Source: Nocardioides panzhihuensis
GTDB lineage: Bacteria > Actinomycetota > Actinomycetes > Propionibacteriales > Nocardioidaceae
NCBI RefSeq assembly: GCF_013408335.1
Contig: NZ_JACBZR010000001.1
Location: forward strand, 5,481,501 to 5,545,500
DNA: 64,000 nt
Reading direction: 5' to 3'
In this document: piece by piece, positions 24,684 to 33,682 of the stretch
How the letters are laid out: every line of letters begins with the position of its first letter
Numbering within the stretch: position 1 is the first letter of the stretch
Made by a program: the position numbers and the translations under genes
Notes under the pieces: generated by a model
The model's database searches: none
What the model was told of the DNA's origin: nothing
Seen by the model: the letters and a program-made list of their open reading frames with translations, nothing else

Positions 24684-27028
24684 GCGATTCCACCGGAACC
24701 CCTGACAACACCCCTCGCGAGCCGCAGCCGTCGTTCGAGCGGCCGCCGGTCGACGACCCCGACAAGACCACGATCAGGCCGCGGACCGTTCGGCCCGGCG
24801 GACCTGCCGGTACGCCGCCACCACCGCCTCGTTCGACCCCACCGCCTCCTCCTCCGACACAGCCGCCGGCTCAGTCCACGCCACCTCCGCCGCCCCCGCC
24901 ACCGCCCGTGCCGACCCCGGCGCAGGAGCAGGCGACCGTGCTACAACAAGCAGACGCTCCCGGCATGATCGGCCCCTACCGGCTCGAGCAGCAGGTGGCG
25001 TCCAACGAGATGGCGGTCGTCTACAGGGCCACCGACACCCGGCTCAACCGAGCGGTCGCCATCAAGGTGCTCCTCGGGCGGGGCGCACGCGACCCCGAGT
25101 TCGTGTCTCGGTTCGACAAGCAGGCCACACTGATGGCCAAGCTGGACTCTCCGCACATCATGGGCGTCTACACCAACGGCCGAACCAACGACGGCGCTCC
25201 CTACCTCGTCTCCCAGTTCGCCGACGGAGGTGACCTCGGCTCGCTGCTCAAGGCTCGTGGCCGTCTCCCCGGCCCGCTGGCCGCCGACATCTGCGCTCAG
25301 ATCGCGGATGGTCTGGCCGCGATCCACTCGCCCGAGGTCGGCGTCGTGCACGGCGACGTGAAACCGTCGAACATCCTGCTGCGCGACGGCAACAGTCCGC
25401 CGTTCGCCTACCTGTCCGACTTCGCTGCGGCGCGCGCCGATGACTCCGCGACGGCCCGGCCCGGGATCCACTCCGGTGCCTGGAACTATCTGGCGCCCGA
25501 GCGCGCGATGGGTGCGCCGGCGACTCCGGCCAGCGACCTCTACTCGCTCGGCTGCCTGTTCTACGAGCTCGTCACCGGGACCGTTCCCTTCACCGGCGCG
25601 AACGACGTCGAGACCGCGATGGCTCATGGGTCCCAGCCCATCCCGACCTTGCCGGGTCGCGACGACTTCACCCTGCAGGCCAACGACCTGCTCTCCGGGG
25701 AGCGTGGTCTGCTCGCCAAGGATCCCGCCCAACGTACGAACGAGGCCGTCCGCGTCCGTGACCGGTTCGCCGCGATGGCCGGGCGCCAGATGGGCTTCGC
25801 GTCCGGAGCCACCGTCACCCTCAAACGCGCCAAGACCACGTGGTGGATCGCCGGTGCGGCGGCGTTGGCGGTCGTCGTCGCGGGCGGCGCCGCGCTGGGG
25901 ATCACCCTCGCGACCACGGAGAACACGCCGGCGAAGCCCAAACCGGCGGTACGTGGCGACATCGACGGGGATCGGCTGGGTGATCTGGTGCTCGGTGCGC
26001 CGTTCGGTGACGTCAACTACAACTGGGACGGCAACGCCGCCACCCTCTTCGCCTCCACCGGCAAGGGGTTCGAGGCCGGCACCACCGAAGGCCTCAAGTT
26101 CGGCAACCTGGTCGGGGACCTGGACGCCGACGGAAAGGTCGACGTGGTCCAGGTCTCCGGCGTCGGGTCGTCGTTCAACGTCGACTCCAATGCGAAGAAC
26201 CAGCCTGACGGCGCCATCCAGGTGCCGGCATCGGGCAAGCGCCTGGCCATGTTCTGCGCCGACTTCAACGGTGACGGGCGCGACGACATCGGCATGATCT
26301 CGGTCGGCAACGGGACCAAGCTGCCCAAGGAAGACGCCGATCTGGCGAAGCTCGAGGACCTCGAGTTCCACGTGACGGTCATGCTGAGCAAGGCGGACAA
26401 CACCTGGGCCAAGAGCACCGACTGGTACACCGGTCCCTGGAAGGGCGCCACGTTCGACATCAACTTCGAGGTCGGCGACCTCGACGGCGACAAGCGAGCA
26501 GACCTCATCATGGGCGCCAAAGAGGCCTCGCCGGCCGCTGCGGTCCTGCTGATGAGCCAGGGCTCGAAGCTCACCAAGACCGAGCTCGAGCTGCCCGGGC
26601 CCGACGGTGATCGGGTCGCCGGGCCGTCGAACTATGCCGACGTCACCGGTGACGGGAAGGACGAGCTGATCACCCAGGAGATCGTGGACCAGAAGTGGGC
26701 CATCCGCGTCTACTCCTACGACCCCGAGGGCAAGAAGCTCGTCCCCGAGCCGTCGTGGGACATCGACGACCCGGTCAAGAACGACGACGCTGTCAGCGGG
26801 TCTCAGATCCCTGCGGTCGCCGACGTCAACGGTGACGGCAAGGACGACCTGGTCAACCCGCTGCGCGCCGGCGACGGGGACTACGAGTATCTCAACAAGG
26901 CGTCGGTCCTGATCTCGGGCAAGGACACGTTCACTGCCGAGACGTGGGAGATGCCCGCCGCAGACGAGTTCGAGACCCACCCGCCGTTGCGCAACGTATC
27001 CAACAACAACGGCACCGGGACTCTCTAG
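24680..27028 (+). CDS. Receptor-like pseudokinase-type STK with FG-GAP/VCBS ectodomain
   Basis: 782 residues, start overlapping the upstream kinase stop (ATGA). A Pro-rich N-terminus (about 1-90) precedes a kinase-like domain (about 95-350). The Lys of VAIK and YLAPERAMG remain, but the glycine loop is ASNEMAVVY (glycines lost), the catalytic loop is HGDVKPSN (H224-G225-D226), and DFG is DFA (247-249). Such changes suggest weak or absent catalysis. A membrane segment lies at about 386-412. The ectodomain has about six VCBS-like repeats (DIDGDRLGD, DFNGDGRDD, DLDGDKRAD, DVTGDGKDE, DVNGDGKDD). It may form a complex with the catalytically more intact kinase upstream (inference). Confidence 0.85.
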   Translation: MSDSTGTPDNTPREPQPSFERPPVDDPDKTTIRPRTVRPGGPAGTPPPPPRSTPPPPPPTQPPAQSTPPPPPPPPPVPTPAQEQATVLQQADAPGMIGPYRLEQQVASNEMAVVYRATDTRLNRAVAIKVLLGRGARDPEFVSRFDKQATLMAKLDSPHIMGVYTNGRTNDGAPYLVSQFADGGDLGSLLKARGRLPGPLAADICAQIADGLAAIHSPEVGVVHGDVKPSNILLRDGNSPPFAYLSDFAAARADDSATARPGIHSGAWNYLAPERAMGAPATPASDLYSLGCLFYELVTGTVPFTGANDVETAMAHGSQPIPTLPGRDDFTLQANDLLSGERGLLAKDPAQRTNEAVRVRDRFAAMAGRQMGFASGATVTLKRAKTTWWIAGAAALAVVVAGGAALGITLATTENTPAKPKPAVRGDIDGDRLGDLVLGAPFGDVNYNWDGNAATLFASTGKGFEAGTTEGLKFGNLVGDLDADGKVDVVQVSGVGSSFNVDSNAKNQPDGAIQVPASGKRLAMFCADFNGDGRDDIGMISVGNGTKLPKEDADLAKLEDLEFHVTVMLSKADNTWAKSTDWYTGPWKGATFDINFEVGDLDGDKRADLIMGAKEASPAAAVLLMSQGSKLTKTELELPGPDGDRVAGPSNYADVTGDGKDELITQEIVDQKWAIRVYSYDPEGKKLVPEPSWDIDDPVKNDDAVSGSQIPAVADVNGDGKDDLVNPLRAGDGDYEYLNKASVLISGKDTFTAETWEMPAADEFETHPPLRNVSNNNGTGTL

Positions 27029-27031
27029 AGC

Positions 27032-27065
27032 AACGGCCCGCGACCCGATCGGGTCGCGGGCCGTT
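27032..27065. terminator. Bidirectional hairpin terminator
   Basis: A perfect 34-bp palindrome (AACGGCCCGCGACCC, then GATC, then the complement) sits in the 56-bp gap between the convergent pseudokinase and eccC genes. Confidence 0.85.
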
Positions 27066-27084
27066 CTCGTCCGGTCGCTGGGGA

Positions 27085-30000
27085 CTAGACCGTCGACTCG
27101 CTCCAGGCCAGCTGGATGACCTCGATACCGCGTTCCCGGGTCACCAGGCGCCCACGCCCCGGGAGGGTCGGGACCGGCTTCAGGTTGCCGACGAGCGGAC
27201 CCTCGTCCGGGTTGCCGGAGAGCAGCAGGCCGGGCATCGCCAGGTCGCGCATGGACTGGATGACCGACTCGTAGAGGGAGCGCGAAGCGCCACCCGAGCG
27301 GCGAGCGAGGATGACGTGCAGGCCGACGTCGCCGGCCTGGGCCATCAGCGGCTGCAACGGAGCCAGGGGCGAGCCCTGCTGCGTCGAGACGAGGTCGTAG
27401 TCGTCGACGAGCACGAACAGCTCCGCACCCGACCACCACGACCGGTTGCGCAGCTCCTCGGGCGTGACGTCGGGACCCGGGATCCGCTTGGTCAGGTACG
27501 CCGCCAGGTCGTTCAGTGTCGGGTTCGCCTGCGTCGCCGAGGTGAGGTAGCCGACCAGGTAGTCCTCGGGGATCTCGCCGAGCAGCGACCGCCGGTAGTC
27601 GACCACCGCGATCTGTGCCTCCTTGGGCGTGTGCGTCCGCATGATCTCGCGGGCGATGCTGCGCAGCATCGAGGACTTGCCGGACTGGCCGTCGCCGAAG
27701 ACGAGCAGGTGAGGCTCGGTGGCGGGGTTGAGACCGACCGGTGCCAGCTCCTTCTCGTTGATGCCCAGCAGCAGTCGCTTGCCGGGCTTCTCCTCGGTGA
27801 CCCCGGCCTGCTCGCGGATCTGCTCGATCGCGATCCGCTCCGGCAGCAGCCGCAGCTTGGGTCCGGCGGGCCCCTGCCAGGCAGCGGAGACGCGGGAGAT
27901 CAGGTCGTCGACGCCGTCGCCCAGCGTCGTCGGGGAGCCGTCGCCGTCCATCCGGGGCAGCGCGCTGAGGAAGTGGAGCTTCTCCTTCACGATGCCTCGA
28001 CCCGGGCGCCCGGTCGGCACCAGGGCGGCGATCTTGCGGTCGAGCTCGGAGTCCATCGGGTCACCCAGACGCAGCTCGAGCTTGGTGCCGAAGATGTCGC
28101 GCATCGACGAGCGGAACTCGGCCCAGCGGCCGGCCGCCGCGACGATGTGGACACCGAAGGTCAGGCCGCGCGGAGCGATCTCCTGGATGGCGTACTCGAG
28201 GTCGTCGAAGTCGGCGCGCAGGGTGCCCCAGCCGTCGATGACGAGGAACACGTCGCCCCAGCCGTCGTCGGCCTGGCCGCGAGCACGACGGATGCGGTAG
28301 GTCTCGATCGAGTCGATGCCCTGCGCCCGGAAGTAGGCCTCACGTCGGTCGATGATGCCGGAGACCTCGGCCAGCACTCGACGTACGACGTCGGGCTCGG
28401 AACGGGTGCCGACACCGGAGACGTGCGGGAGCTTGGCCAGCGGCGCGAACGTGCCGCCACCGAAGTCGAGCACGAAGAACTGCACCTCTTGGGGCGTCAT
28501 GGTCAACGACATCGAGGCGACGATGGTGCGGAGCGTCGTGGACTTGCCGGTGCGCGGCGCACCGATGACCGCGACGTGACCGGCGGCGCCGCGCAGGTCG
28601 AGGGTGAGCGTGTCGCGCAGCTGCTCGCGCGGCTTGTCGACGATGCCGAGCGGCACGACCAGACCGCCGAGCCGCTTCCAGGCCGGCGAGTGCAGACCGA
28701 GCTCGGGCGAGGTGGTCAGGTCGGGCATCAGCGTGTCGAGTGTGTCGGGGATGTCGAGCGGCGGCAGCCAGACCTGGTGGGCCGGGTTGCCGTGGCCGGC
28801 CATCCGGTCGACGGCGATGTCGAGCATCGACTTCTCGACGCCGTCCGCTCCCACGACCGGGGCGGCCGGGCGCTCTTCCTCCTCCTCGGCCGGCATCGCC
28901 AGCTGCTTCACCTCGGCGATCGAGAACGGGAAGATGCCCTGCAGCTTGCCGCCCTCGTCGCGGCGGATCCGCGACCCCGCGGCCGGCGGCCCGGAGACGT
29001 ACGCCGCTCGGAACCGCTGCATGTTGGTCGGATCAGGCTTCAGGTAGCCGAGCCCGGGGATGGCCGGGAGCTCGTAGGCGTCCGGCACACCGAGCACGGT
29101 CCGCGACTCCTGCGCGGAGAACGTACGCAGGCCGACGCGGTAGGAGAGGTGCGAGTCGAGGCCGCGGAGGCGGCCCTCCTCGAGGCGCTGCGAGGCGAGC
29201 AGCAGGTGGATGCCGAGGGATCGGCCCAGTCGGCCGATCGCGACGAACAGGTCGATGAACTCGGGCTTGGCCGAGAGCATCTCGGAGAACTCGTCGACCA
29301 CGATGAACAGCGACGGCAGCGGATCCATCGTGGGATCCTGCGTACGGGCCTTCTCGTAGTCCTTCAGCGAGGAGAAGTTGCCGGCCTCGCGCAGCAGTTC
29401 CTGGCGGCGGGTCATCTCGCCGGAGAGCGCGTCCTGCATACGGTCGACGAGGGTGAGCTCGCCCTCGAGGTTGGTGATCACTGCGGAGACGTGCGGCATG
29501 CCGGCCATGCCGGCGAACGTCGCGCCACCCTTGAAGTCGACCAGCACCAGGTTGAGCACCTCGGGCGGGTGGGTGAGCACCAGACCGAGGACGAGGGTGC
29601 GGAGGAACTCCGACTTACCGGAACCGGTCGCACCGATGACGAGGCCGTGCGGCCCCATACCCTGCTGGGCCGACTCCTTGATGTCCATGTAGATCTGCTG
29701 GCCGGCGTCGCCGACACCGACCGGCACGCGCAGGCGGTCACGGTTGGCGCGGGGACGCCAGGCGACGTCGGGGTCGAAGGAGCGTACGTCCCCCAGACCG
29801 AGCAGCGCCATGTAGTCCTTCGGCGCCGCGATCTCGGTGTCCTGCGGGGTCTCCGCGGCGGCGTCGGAGCCTTCCGGCGCCACGGTGTAGAGCGCGGTGA
29901 GACGGCGGGAGTAGGCCTCGGCGTCGGCCATGGTCATCTGGTCCACCCGCAGCCGGACCGGGTCCATGCGTACGCGCACCTGGTAGCCGGGGACGGTGTT

Positions 30001-31119
30001 GTTCTCGTCGGGCTCCTCGTCGTCGATCAGGAACCGCACCCGGCTGGAGTCGAAGAGCTCGTCCCAGTGGGTCGGCAGGTCGATGACGGTGACGCCCTGG
30101 ATGCCGTCGTCGGGGAGCACGTGGTTGCCCGGTGGGACGGATCCACCGTCGACGATGACCACGACCTGCGGAACAGGGATCCGGTCGTCGGTGCCCCAGC
30201 GGGCGCGCTCGCCGACCTCGGTCGGAAGCAGGGCGCCGAGATCGTTGATGTTGGTGACCACCATGCGGCGGGGTCCCACAGCGTCGACCTCACGGCCGCT
30301 CTGCGCGTGCGGGAGCCACTTGACCCAGTCCCACTCGGCGAGGTTGCGCTCGGAGGTGAGCACGGCGACGATCAGCTGCTCCGGTGAGTGGAAGGCCGTC
30401 ATCCCGCAGATCAGGGCGCGGGCGAGCGCCCGGGCCTGGTCCTCGTTGCCGCAGATCTCCATCTTGTCGAACCCGCGCAGGTTGGTCGCCGCGGGCAGAT
30501 CGGGCTGGATCCGGTGGACCGTCAGCAGCCGGTGCAGCGCGCTCGCCGAGGCTGGGTCGACCTGGTCGATCGGGGTCTGCTGGGGCGGCACCAGGGTCAG
30601 GGCCAGGGGCTGGTGCGCGACGCCGTAGCGGACGTCGAGATAGCGCTTGTGGGTGTTCGACCGCTCCCACAGCCGGCTGCGCTCCTCGGCGATCGCGGGC
30701 AACGAGGACGGTGCGGGGTAGTGCCAGGTCAGCGCCTTGCGCTGCTGCTCGCCGGCCTTGCGCGCCGACTGTCGGACGCCGGCCAGATAGCGCAGGTAGT
30801 CCGTACGCTGCCCGCCGACCTGCTTCTGCTTCTGCTTCCGCTGGCGGTCGATCTGCACGAAGATGAAGCCGAGGGTCGCGAACAGGAACATGCCGGCGGC
30901 GATGTAACGCTGGATCGGCGGGGAACCGCCCGCGCCCGACTGCATCGTCGCGATGAGCACGATCGACCCGAGACCACCGAGCATGGGGATGGCGTTCATC
31001 AGGATGCCGCCGACGCCCTCGCCCTCTTCGATAGCCGGCGGAGGATTGAGCGCGAGCTCCCCCTCGGGGACCTCTGGCTCTTCGGTGCGGGTACCGCCGG
31101 CTGTCGCAGCGATAGTCAC
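27085..31119 (-). CDS. eccC: Type VII secretion ATPase EccC (fused EccCa/EccCb form)
   Basis: A 1344-residue FtsK/SpoIIIE motor of the mycobacterial ESX type. Two membrane segments (about 38-95) are followed by an EccC-type stalk, then three ATPase domains with P-loops GATGSGKS (about 496), GAPRTGKS (about 853) and GDGQSGKS (about 1141). Matching Walker B regions include LFIVVDEFSEML. There is no FHA domain, in contrast to the EssC-like protein at 8913. The start is a GTG preceded by AGGGGGA; the overlapping ATG is out of frame. It is transcribed away from eccD, with a 174-bp gap that must hold both promoters. Confidence 0.93.
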   Translation of the reverse strand: MTIAATAGGTRTEEPEVPEGELALNPPPAIEEGEGVGGILMNAIPMLGGLGSIVLIATMQSGAGGSPPIQRYIAAGMFLFATLGFIFVQIDRQRKQKQKQVGGQRTDYLRYLAGVRQSARKAGEQQRKALTWHYPAPSSLPAIAEERSRLWERSNTHKRYLDVRYGVAHQPLALTLVPPQQTPIDQVDPASASALHRLLTVHRIQPDLPAATNLRGFDKMEICGNEDQARALARALICGMTAFHSPEQLIVAVLTSERNLAEWDWVKWLPHAQSGREVDAVGPRRMVVTNINDLGALLPTEVGERARWGTDDRIPVPQVVVIVDGGSVPPGNHVLPDDGIQGVTVIDLPTHWDELFDSSRVRFLIDDEEPDENNTVPGYQVRVRMDPVRLRVDQMTMADAEAYSRRLTALYTVAPEGSDAAAETPQDTEIAAPKDYMALLGLGDVRSFDPDVAWRPRANRDRLRVPVGVGDAGQQIYMDIKESAQQGMGPHGLVIGATGSGKSEFLRTLVLGLVLTHPPEVLNLVLVDFKGGATFAGMAGMPHVSAVITNLEGELTLVDRMQDALSGEMTRRQELLREAGNFSSLKDYEKARTQDPTMDPLPSLFIVVDEFSEMLSAKPEFIDLFVAIGRLGRSLGIHLLLASQRLEEGRLRGLDSHLSYRVGLRTFSAQESRTVLGVPDAYELPAIPGLGYLKPDPTNMQRFRAAYVSGPPAAGSRIRRDEGGKLQGIFPFSIAEVKQLAMPAEEEEERPAAPVVGADGVEKSMLDIAVDRMAGHGNPAHQVWLPPLDIPDTLDTLMPDLTTSPELGLHSPAWKRLGGLVVPLGIVDKPREQLRDTLTLDLRGAAGHVAVIGAPRTGKSTTLRTIVASMSLTMTPQEVQFFVLDFGGGTFAPLAKLPHVSGVGTRSEPDVVRRVLAEVSGIIDRREAYFRAQGIDSIETYRIRRARGQADDGWGDVFLVIDGWGTLRADFDDLEYAIQEIAPRGLTFGVHIVAAAGRWAEFRSSMRDIFGTKLELRLGDPMDSELDRKIAALVPTGRPGRGIVKEKLHFLSALPRMDGDGSPTTLGDGVDDLISRVSAAWQGPAGPKLRLLPERIAIEQIREQAGVTEEKPGKRLLLGINEKELAPVGLNPATEPHLLVFGDGQSGKSSMLRSIAREIMRTHTPKEAQIAVVDYRRSLLGEIPEDYLVGYLTSATQANPTLNDLAAYLTKRIPGPDVTPEELRNRSWWSGAELFVLVDDYDLVSTQQGSPLAPLQPLMAQAGDVGLHVILARRSGGASRSLYESVIQSMRDLAMPGLLLSGNPDEGPLVGNLKPVPTLPGRGRLVTRERGIEVIQLAWSESTV

Positions 31120-31293
31120 ATGTCCCCCTGGGAGTGGTTCAGCGGCCCGCGGGCCCGGATGCCGCAGGTGGTCTGGATCTTAGAGTGCCCACACCCCGGC
31201 CACTACCTTTAACCGTGCCGGTCGGGTAAAACGGGCGGTGGAGCTTCCGATGTGGAACTCTGTCACAGGGTCTTCACGCATCCGGGAGGTGTC

Positions 31294-32667
31294 ATGCCCA
31301 CTCAGACGGCCGATGCCGTTGAGCCGGCGCTCGCAGCAGGCGGTCTGGCGGTCACGGTCCACGGCACCGCCGGTGTGGTCGACATCGTCGTCCCCTCCGA
31401 CGCGCACGCCTCGGACCTGGCCAGGGAGTACGCCACCGCGGTCGGTCTTCCCGCTCCGCCGGTGCTGCGCGACCGGCGTGGAGTCGTGCTCGTCCCGGAC
31501 GCCTCGCTCGCCTCACGCGGCATCACCTCGGGTGCCCTGCTGGCGGCCGACTCCCCGCCCACGCAGTCCTACTCGCGGCCCGAGGTCGTGGAGACGGTCG
31601 CCCCGAGGCGTGCCGGAGACTTCTCGTTCTACTGGGTCGGCCTGGCCACCCTGCTGGCTGTTGCCGCCGCCGGGTTCGGTGCCCAGGCCGACGGCTGGCA
31701 GCAGACGGCCACCGCCGCCCTGCTCGCGCTCGGCGCACTGGTCGGCATCCTCCCCGCCGGGCCGTACGCAGCGCGCCGGGCGATCGTCGCCCCCGCCTTC
31801 GCCGCCGGTGCTGCCTTCGTCACCACCATCGACCCCACGCCCGAGACGCTGCCGATGGCCGTCGGCGTGGCCGGGCTGAGCGCCGCGATCGTCGCGACGA
31901 TCTCGCGGTCGCTCGTGAGCGACGTCGATGCCGCGCTCAAGGTCTGGACCCTGACCGGCGTCGCGGTCTTCGTGGTGACCGCGTTGTGCGCGCTGCTCGG
32001 CACCTCACCGCAGGTGCCGTGGTCCATCCTCTTCGCTGCCGCGGCGCTCGCGGCGCGGATCGTGCCCTCGTACGCCGTGGATGTGCCCGACTCCTATCTC
32101 CTCGATGTCTCCAAGCTGTCGGTGACCGCCTGGTCGGCGCGGGCCAAGACCACCTCGAGCACGGCGACCGTCCCGTTCGGCGAGGTCACCCAGGTCGCCG
32201 AGCGCGGCACCCGGACGCTGGCAGCAGCCTCGTGGGCGATCCTCGCAGTGGTGGCGGTGAGCGGGCCGGGACTGGTCGCGACCGCCACCGCCGACGTGGA
32301 CCGGGTCGGCGCCTGGGTGATCATGCTGGCGGGCGCCTTCGTGATCCTGCTCTCGGCGCGCAGCTATCGCTACTGGCTGCCTCGTGGCGTGCTGCGGGTC
32401 GCGGGGCTCATTTCGCTGGTGGTCGGAGTCCATGCCCTCGTAGGGTGGTCGGACCCGGAGCTGGTCTCCTGGCTCGGTTTGGGCGTCGTGCTGATCGGTC
32501 TTGCGGTGATCGTCGCGGCGATCGCGACCGGCCGGGGCTGGCGCTCGGCGAAGTGGGCGGCCCGGGCAGACTGGGCGGAGTCGCTGTGCGGGGCAGCCGT
32601 GATCGCTTCGTTCGTGGTCTCCTCCGGGTTCTTCCGGCACCTGTGGGAGTCGGGGTTCCGCGGTTAG
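31294..32667 (+). CDS. eccD: Type VII secretion membrane protein EccD, paralogue 1
   Basis: 457 residues from the ATG at 31294, chosen because GGGAGG lies 5 nt upstream. Residues about 10-95 form a ubiquitin-like (YukD) domain (GLAVTVHGTAGVVDIVVPSDAHASDL). Eleven hydrophobic segments follow from about residue 115 to the end, the number known for EccD of the ESX membrane complex. EccD lines the central cavity of the secretion complex. A second, different EccD lies at 33683. It is separated from the following WXG100 pair by a gap with its own promoter. Confidence 0.88.
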   Translation: MPTQTADAVEPALAAGGLAVTVHGTAGVVDIVVPSDAHASDLAREYATAVGLPAPPVLRDRRGVVLVPDASLASRGITSGALLAADSPPTQSYSRPEVVETVAPRRAGDFSFYWVGLATLLAVAAAGFGAQADGWQQTATAALLALGALVGILPAGPYAARRAIVAPAFAAGAAFVTTIDPTPETLPMAVGVAGLSAAIVATISRSLVSDVDAALKVWTLTGVAVFVVTALCALLGTSPQVPWSILFAAAALAARIVPSYAVDVPDSYLLDVSKLSVTAWSARAKTTSSTATVPFGEVTQVAERGTRTLAAASWAILAVVAVSGPGLVATATADVDRVGAWVIMLAGAFVILLSARSYRYWLPRGVLRVAGLISLVVGVHALVGWSDPELVSWLGLGVVLIGLAVIVAAIATGRGWRSAKWAARADWAESLCGAAVIASFVVSSGFFRHLWESGFRG

Positions 32668-32700
32668 ACGGCACGGCCGCAAAAAAGTTCAGAGTTTTCT

Positions 32701-32728
32701 GTTTAGAACTCCGGAGTCGGGGTATGAA
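32701..32728 (+). promoter_or_regulatory. Putative esx promoter, shared motif
   Basis: GTTTAGAACTC, ten variable bases and GGTATGAA repeat the arrangement seen at 13873-13900 in front of the other WXG100-like gene, with the same 15-nt spacer. The predicted start near 32735 would leave about 90 nt of leader before the EsxB-like ATG, including a GGAGCCC/GGGCTCC hairpin. Confidence 0.4.
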
Positions 32729-32822
32729 CACAGTGTCCGGACCTCGGGGGAGCCCATCGGGAGCCGGGCTCCATCAGGTATCAACCTAGGAAGACCGGTT
32801 CCGCCGGTGGAAGGACAGCACC

Positions 32823-33158
32823 ATGAGCAGTGAGATCAAGCAAGGTCAGGCGATCAACACCGCCGTCGGCTTCATCAACGAGACGAAGGCCAAGCTGCAG
32901 AGCGCCAACAGCCGCACCGTCTCCGAGGCCCAGGGTGAGGGTGCATCGGGCTGGAAGGGCGCCGGCGGCACCTCGTTCCAGCAGCTGATGAACACCTACA
33001 ACGAGAAGTCGCGCGAGATCACCAACGCGCTCGACGAGCTCACCAGGGGCCTCGAGAACGCCCGCAAGGTCGGTAGCCAGGCCGACGAGGATGTTGCCGG
33101 GCAGTCCAGCTCCGTCACCTCCAGCATGGACAGCATCTCGTTCAAGATGGGTGGCTGA
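32823..33158 (+). CDS. WXG100 family secreted protein (EsxB/CFP-10 position)
   Basis: 111 residues, a helical hairpin with an intact WxG turn (SGWKGAGGTSF). It lies first in a two-gene set with another WXG100 protein, matching the esxB-esxA order. WXG100 pairs are exported as heterodimers by EccC. The usual C-terminal export motif YxxxD/E is not intact: the corresponding stretch reads VGSQADED with Val in place of Tyr. The partner may supply the signal, or recognition may differ. GGAAGGA precedes the ATG. Confidence 0.87.
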   Translation: MSSEIKQGQAINTAVGFINETKAKLQSANSRTVSEAQGEGASGWKGAGGTSFQQLMNTYNEKSREITNALDELTRGLENARKVGSQADEDVAGQSSSVTSSMDSISFKMGG

Positions 33159-33205
33159 CCACCCGGTCAGGCCGCATTTCAAGCACAGGACTGGAAGGAA
33201 CTGAC

Positions 33206-33499
33206 ATGGGCGAAGAGATTATCGTCAACCACGGGAAGATGGGCGCCATCACCGACATCCTGATGAAGGGTGTGGCTGACATGGACCGCGAGCTCGACGA
33301 GCTCGAGAGGCACATCCTCGGTCTTCAGGAGAACTTCACCGGTGAGGCGGCCAACGCCTACAACCAGGCGCAGGCCAAGTGGAACCAGAGCATCCGCGAG
33401 CTCGCCATGGCGCTCGACCGGGGCAGCAAGTTCGTCAACGAGGCCAACGCCGACATGCACCGCGCTGACCAGCGCGGCGCGGCCGGCTTCGGCGGCTGA
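33206..33499 (+). CDS. WXG100 family secreted protein (EsxA/ESAT-6 position)
   Basis: 97 residues, helical hairpin (MGEEIIVNHGKMGAITDIL). The turn is FTG (ENFTGEAANAY), a conservative variant of WxG. It follows the EsxB-like gene by 47 nt with a GGAAGGA ribosome binding site and precedes a very strong terminator, so the two genes form one short operon. No YxxxD/E motif is clear in its C-terminus (FVNEANADMHRADQRG). Confidence 0.85.
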   Translation: MGEEIIVNHGKMGAITDILMKGVADMDRELDELERHILGLQENFTGEAANAYNQAQAKWNQSIRELAMALDRGSKFVNEANADMHRADQRGAAGFGG

Positions 33500-33521
33500 A
33501 TTCTTCAGCACACAGACAAAC

Positions 33522-33555
33522 ACGAGGGGACCGGTGCAGGCACCGGTCCCCTCGT
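33522..33555 (+). terminator. Intrinsic terminator after esxBA-like pair
   Basis: A perfect 15-bp stem (ACGAGGGGACCGGTG) with a CAGG loop lies 22 nt after the EsxA-like stop. It separates abundant esx expression from the eccD-eccB-mycP operon. Confidence 0.85.
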
Positions 33556-33682
33556 AGCTGGTTTTATGGCAAAGTCAGCGCTGATGCTCGCTGTCTGACT
33601 CAGCGGGCGCGATGTAGCCCTAGCTCTCGGGACATTCGGTCGGTTCGTCCCGGGTACAGGCACGACGCGAGGAGTTCGTGAA

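Noticed and set aside
26944..30387. Plus-strand open frame of 1147 codons opposite eccC
   Set aside because: Low-complexity Arg/Val/Gly/Asp composition and no domain; eccC on the minus strand explains the region.
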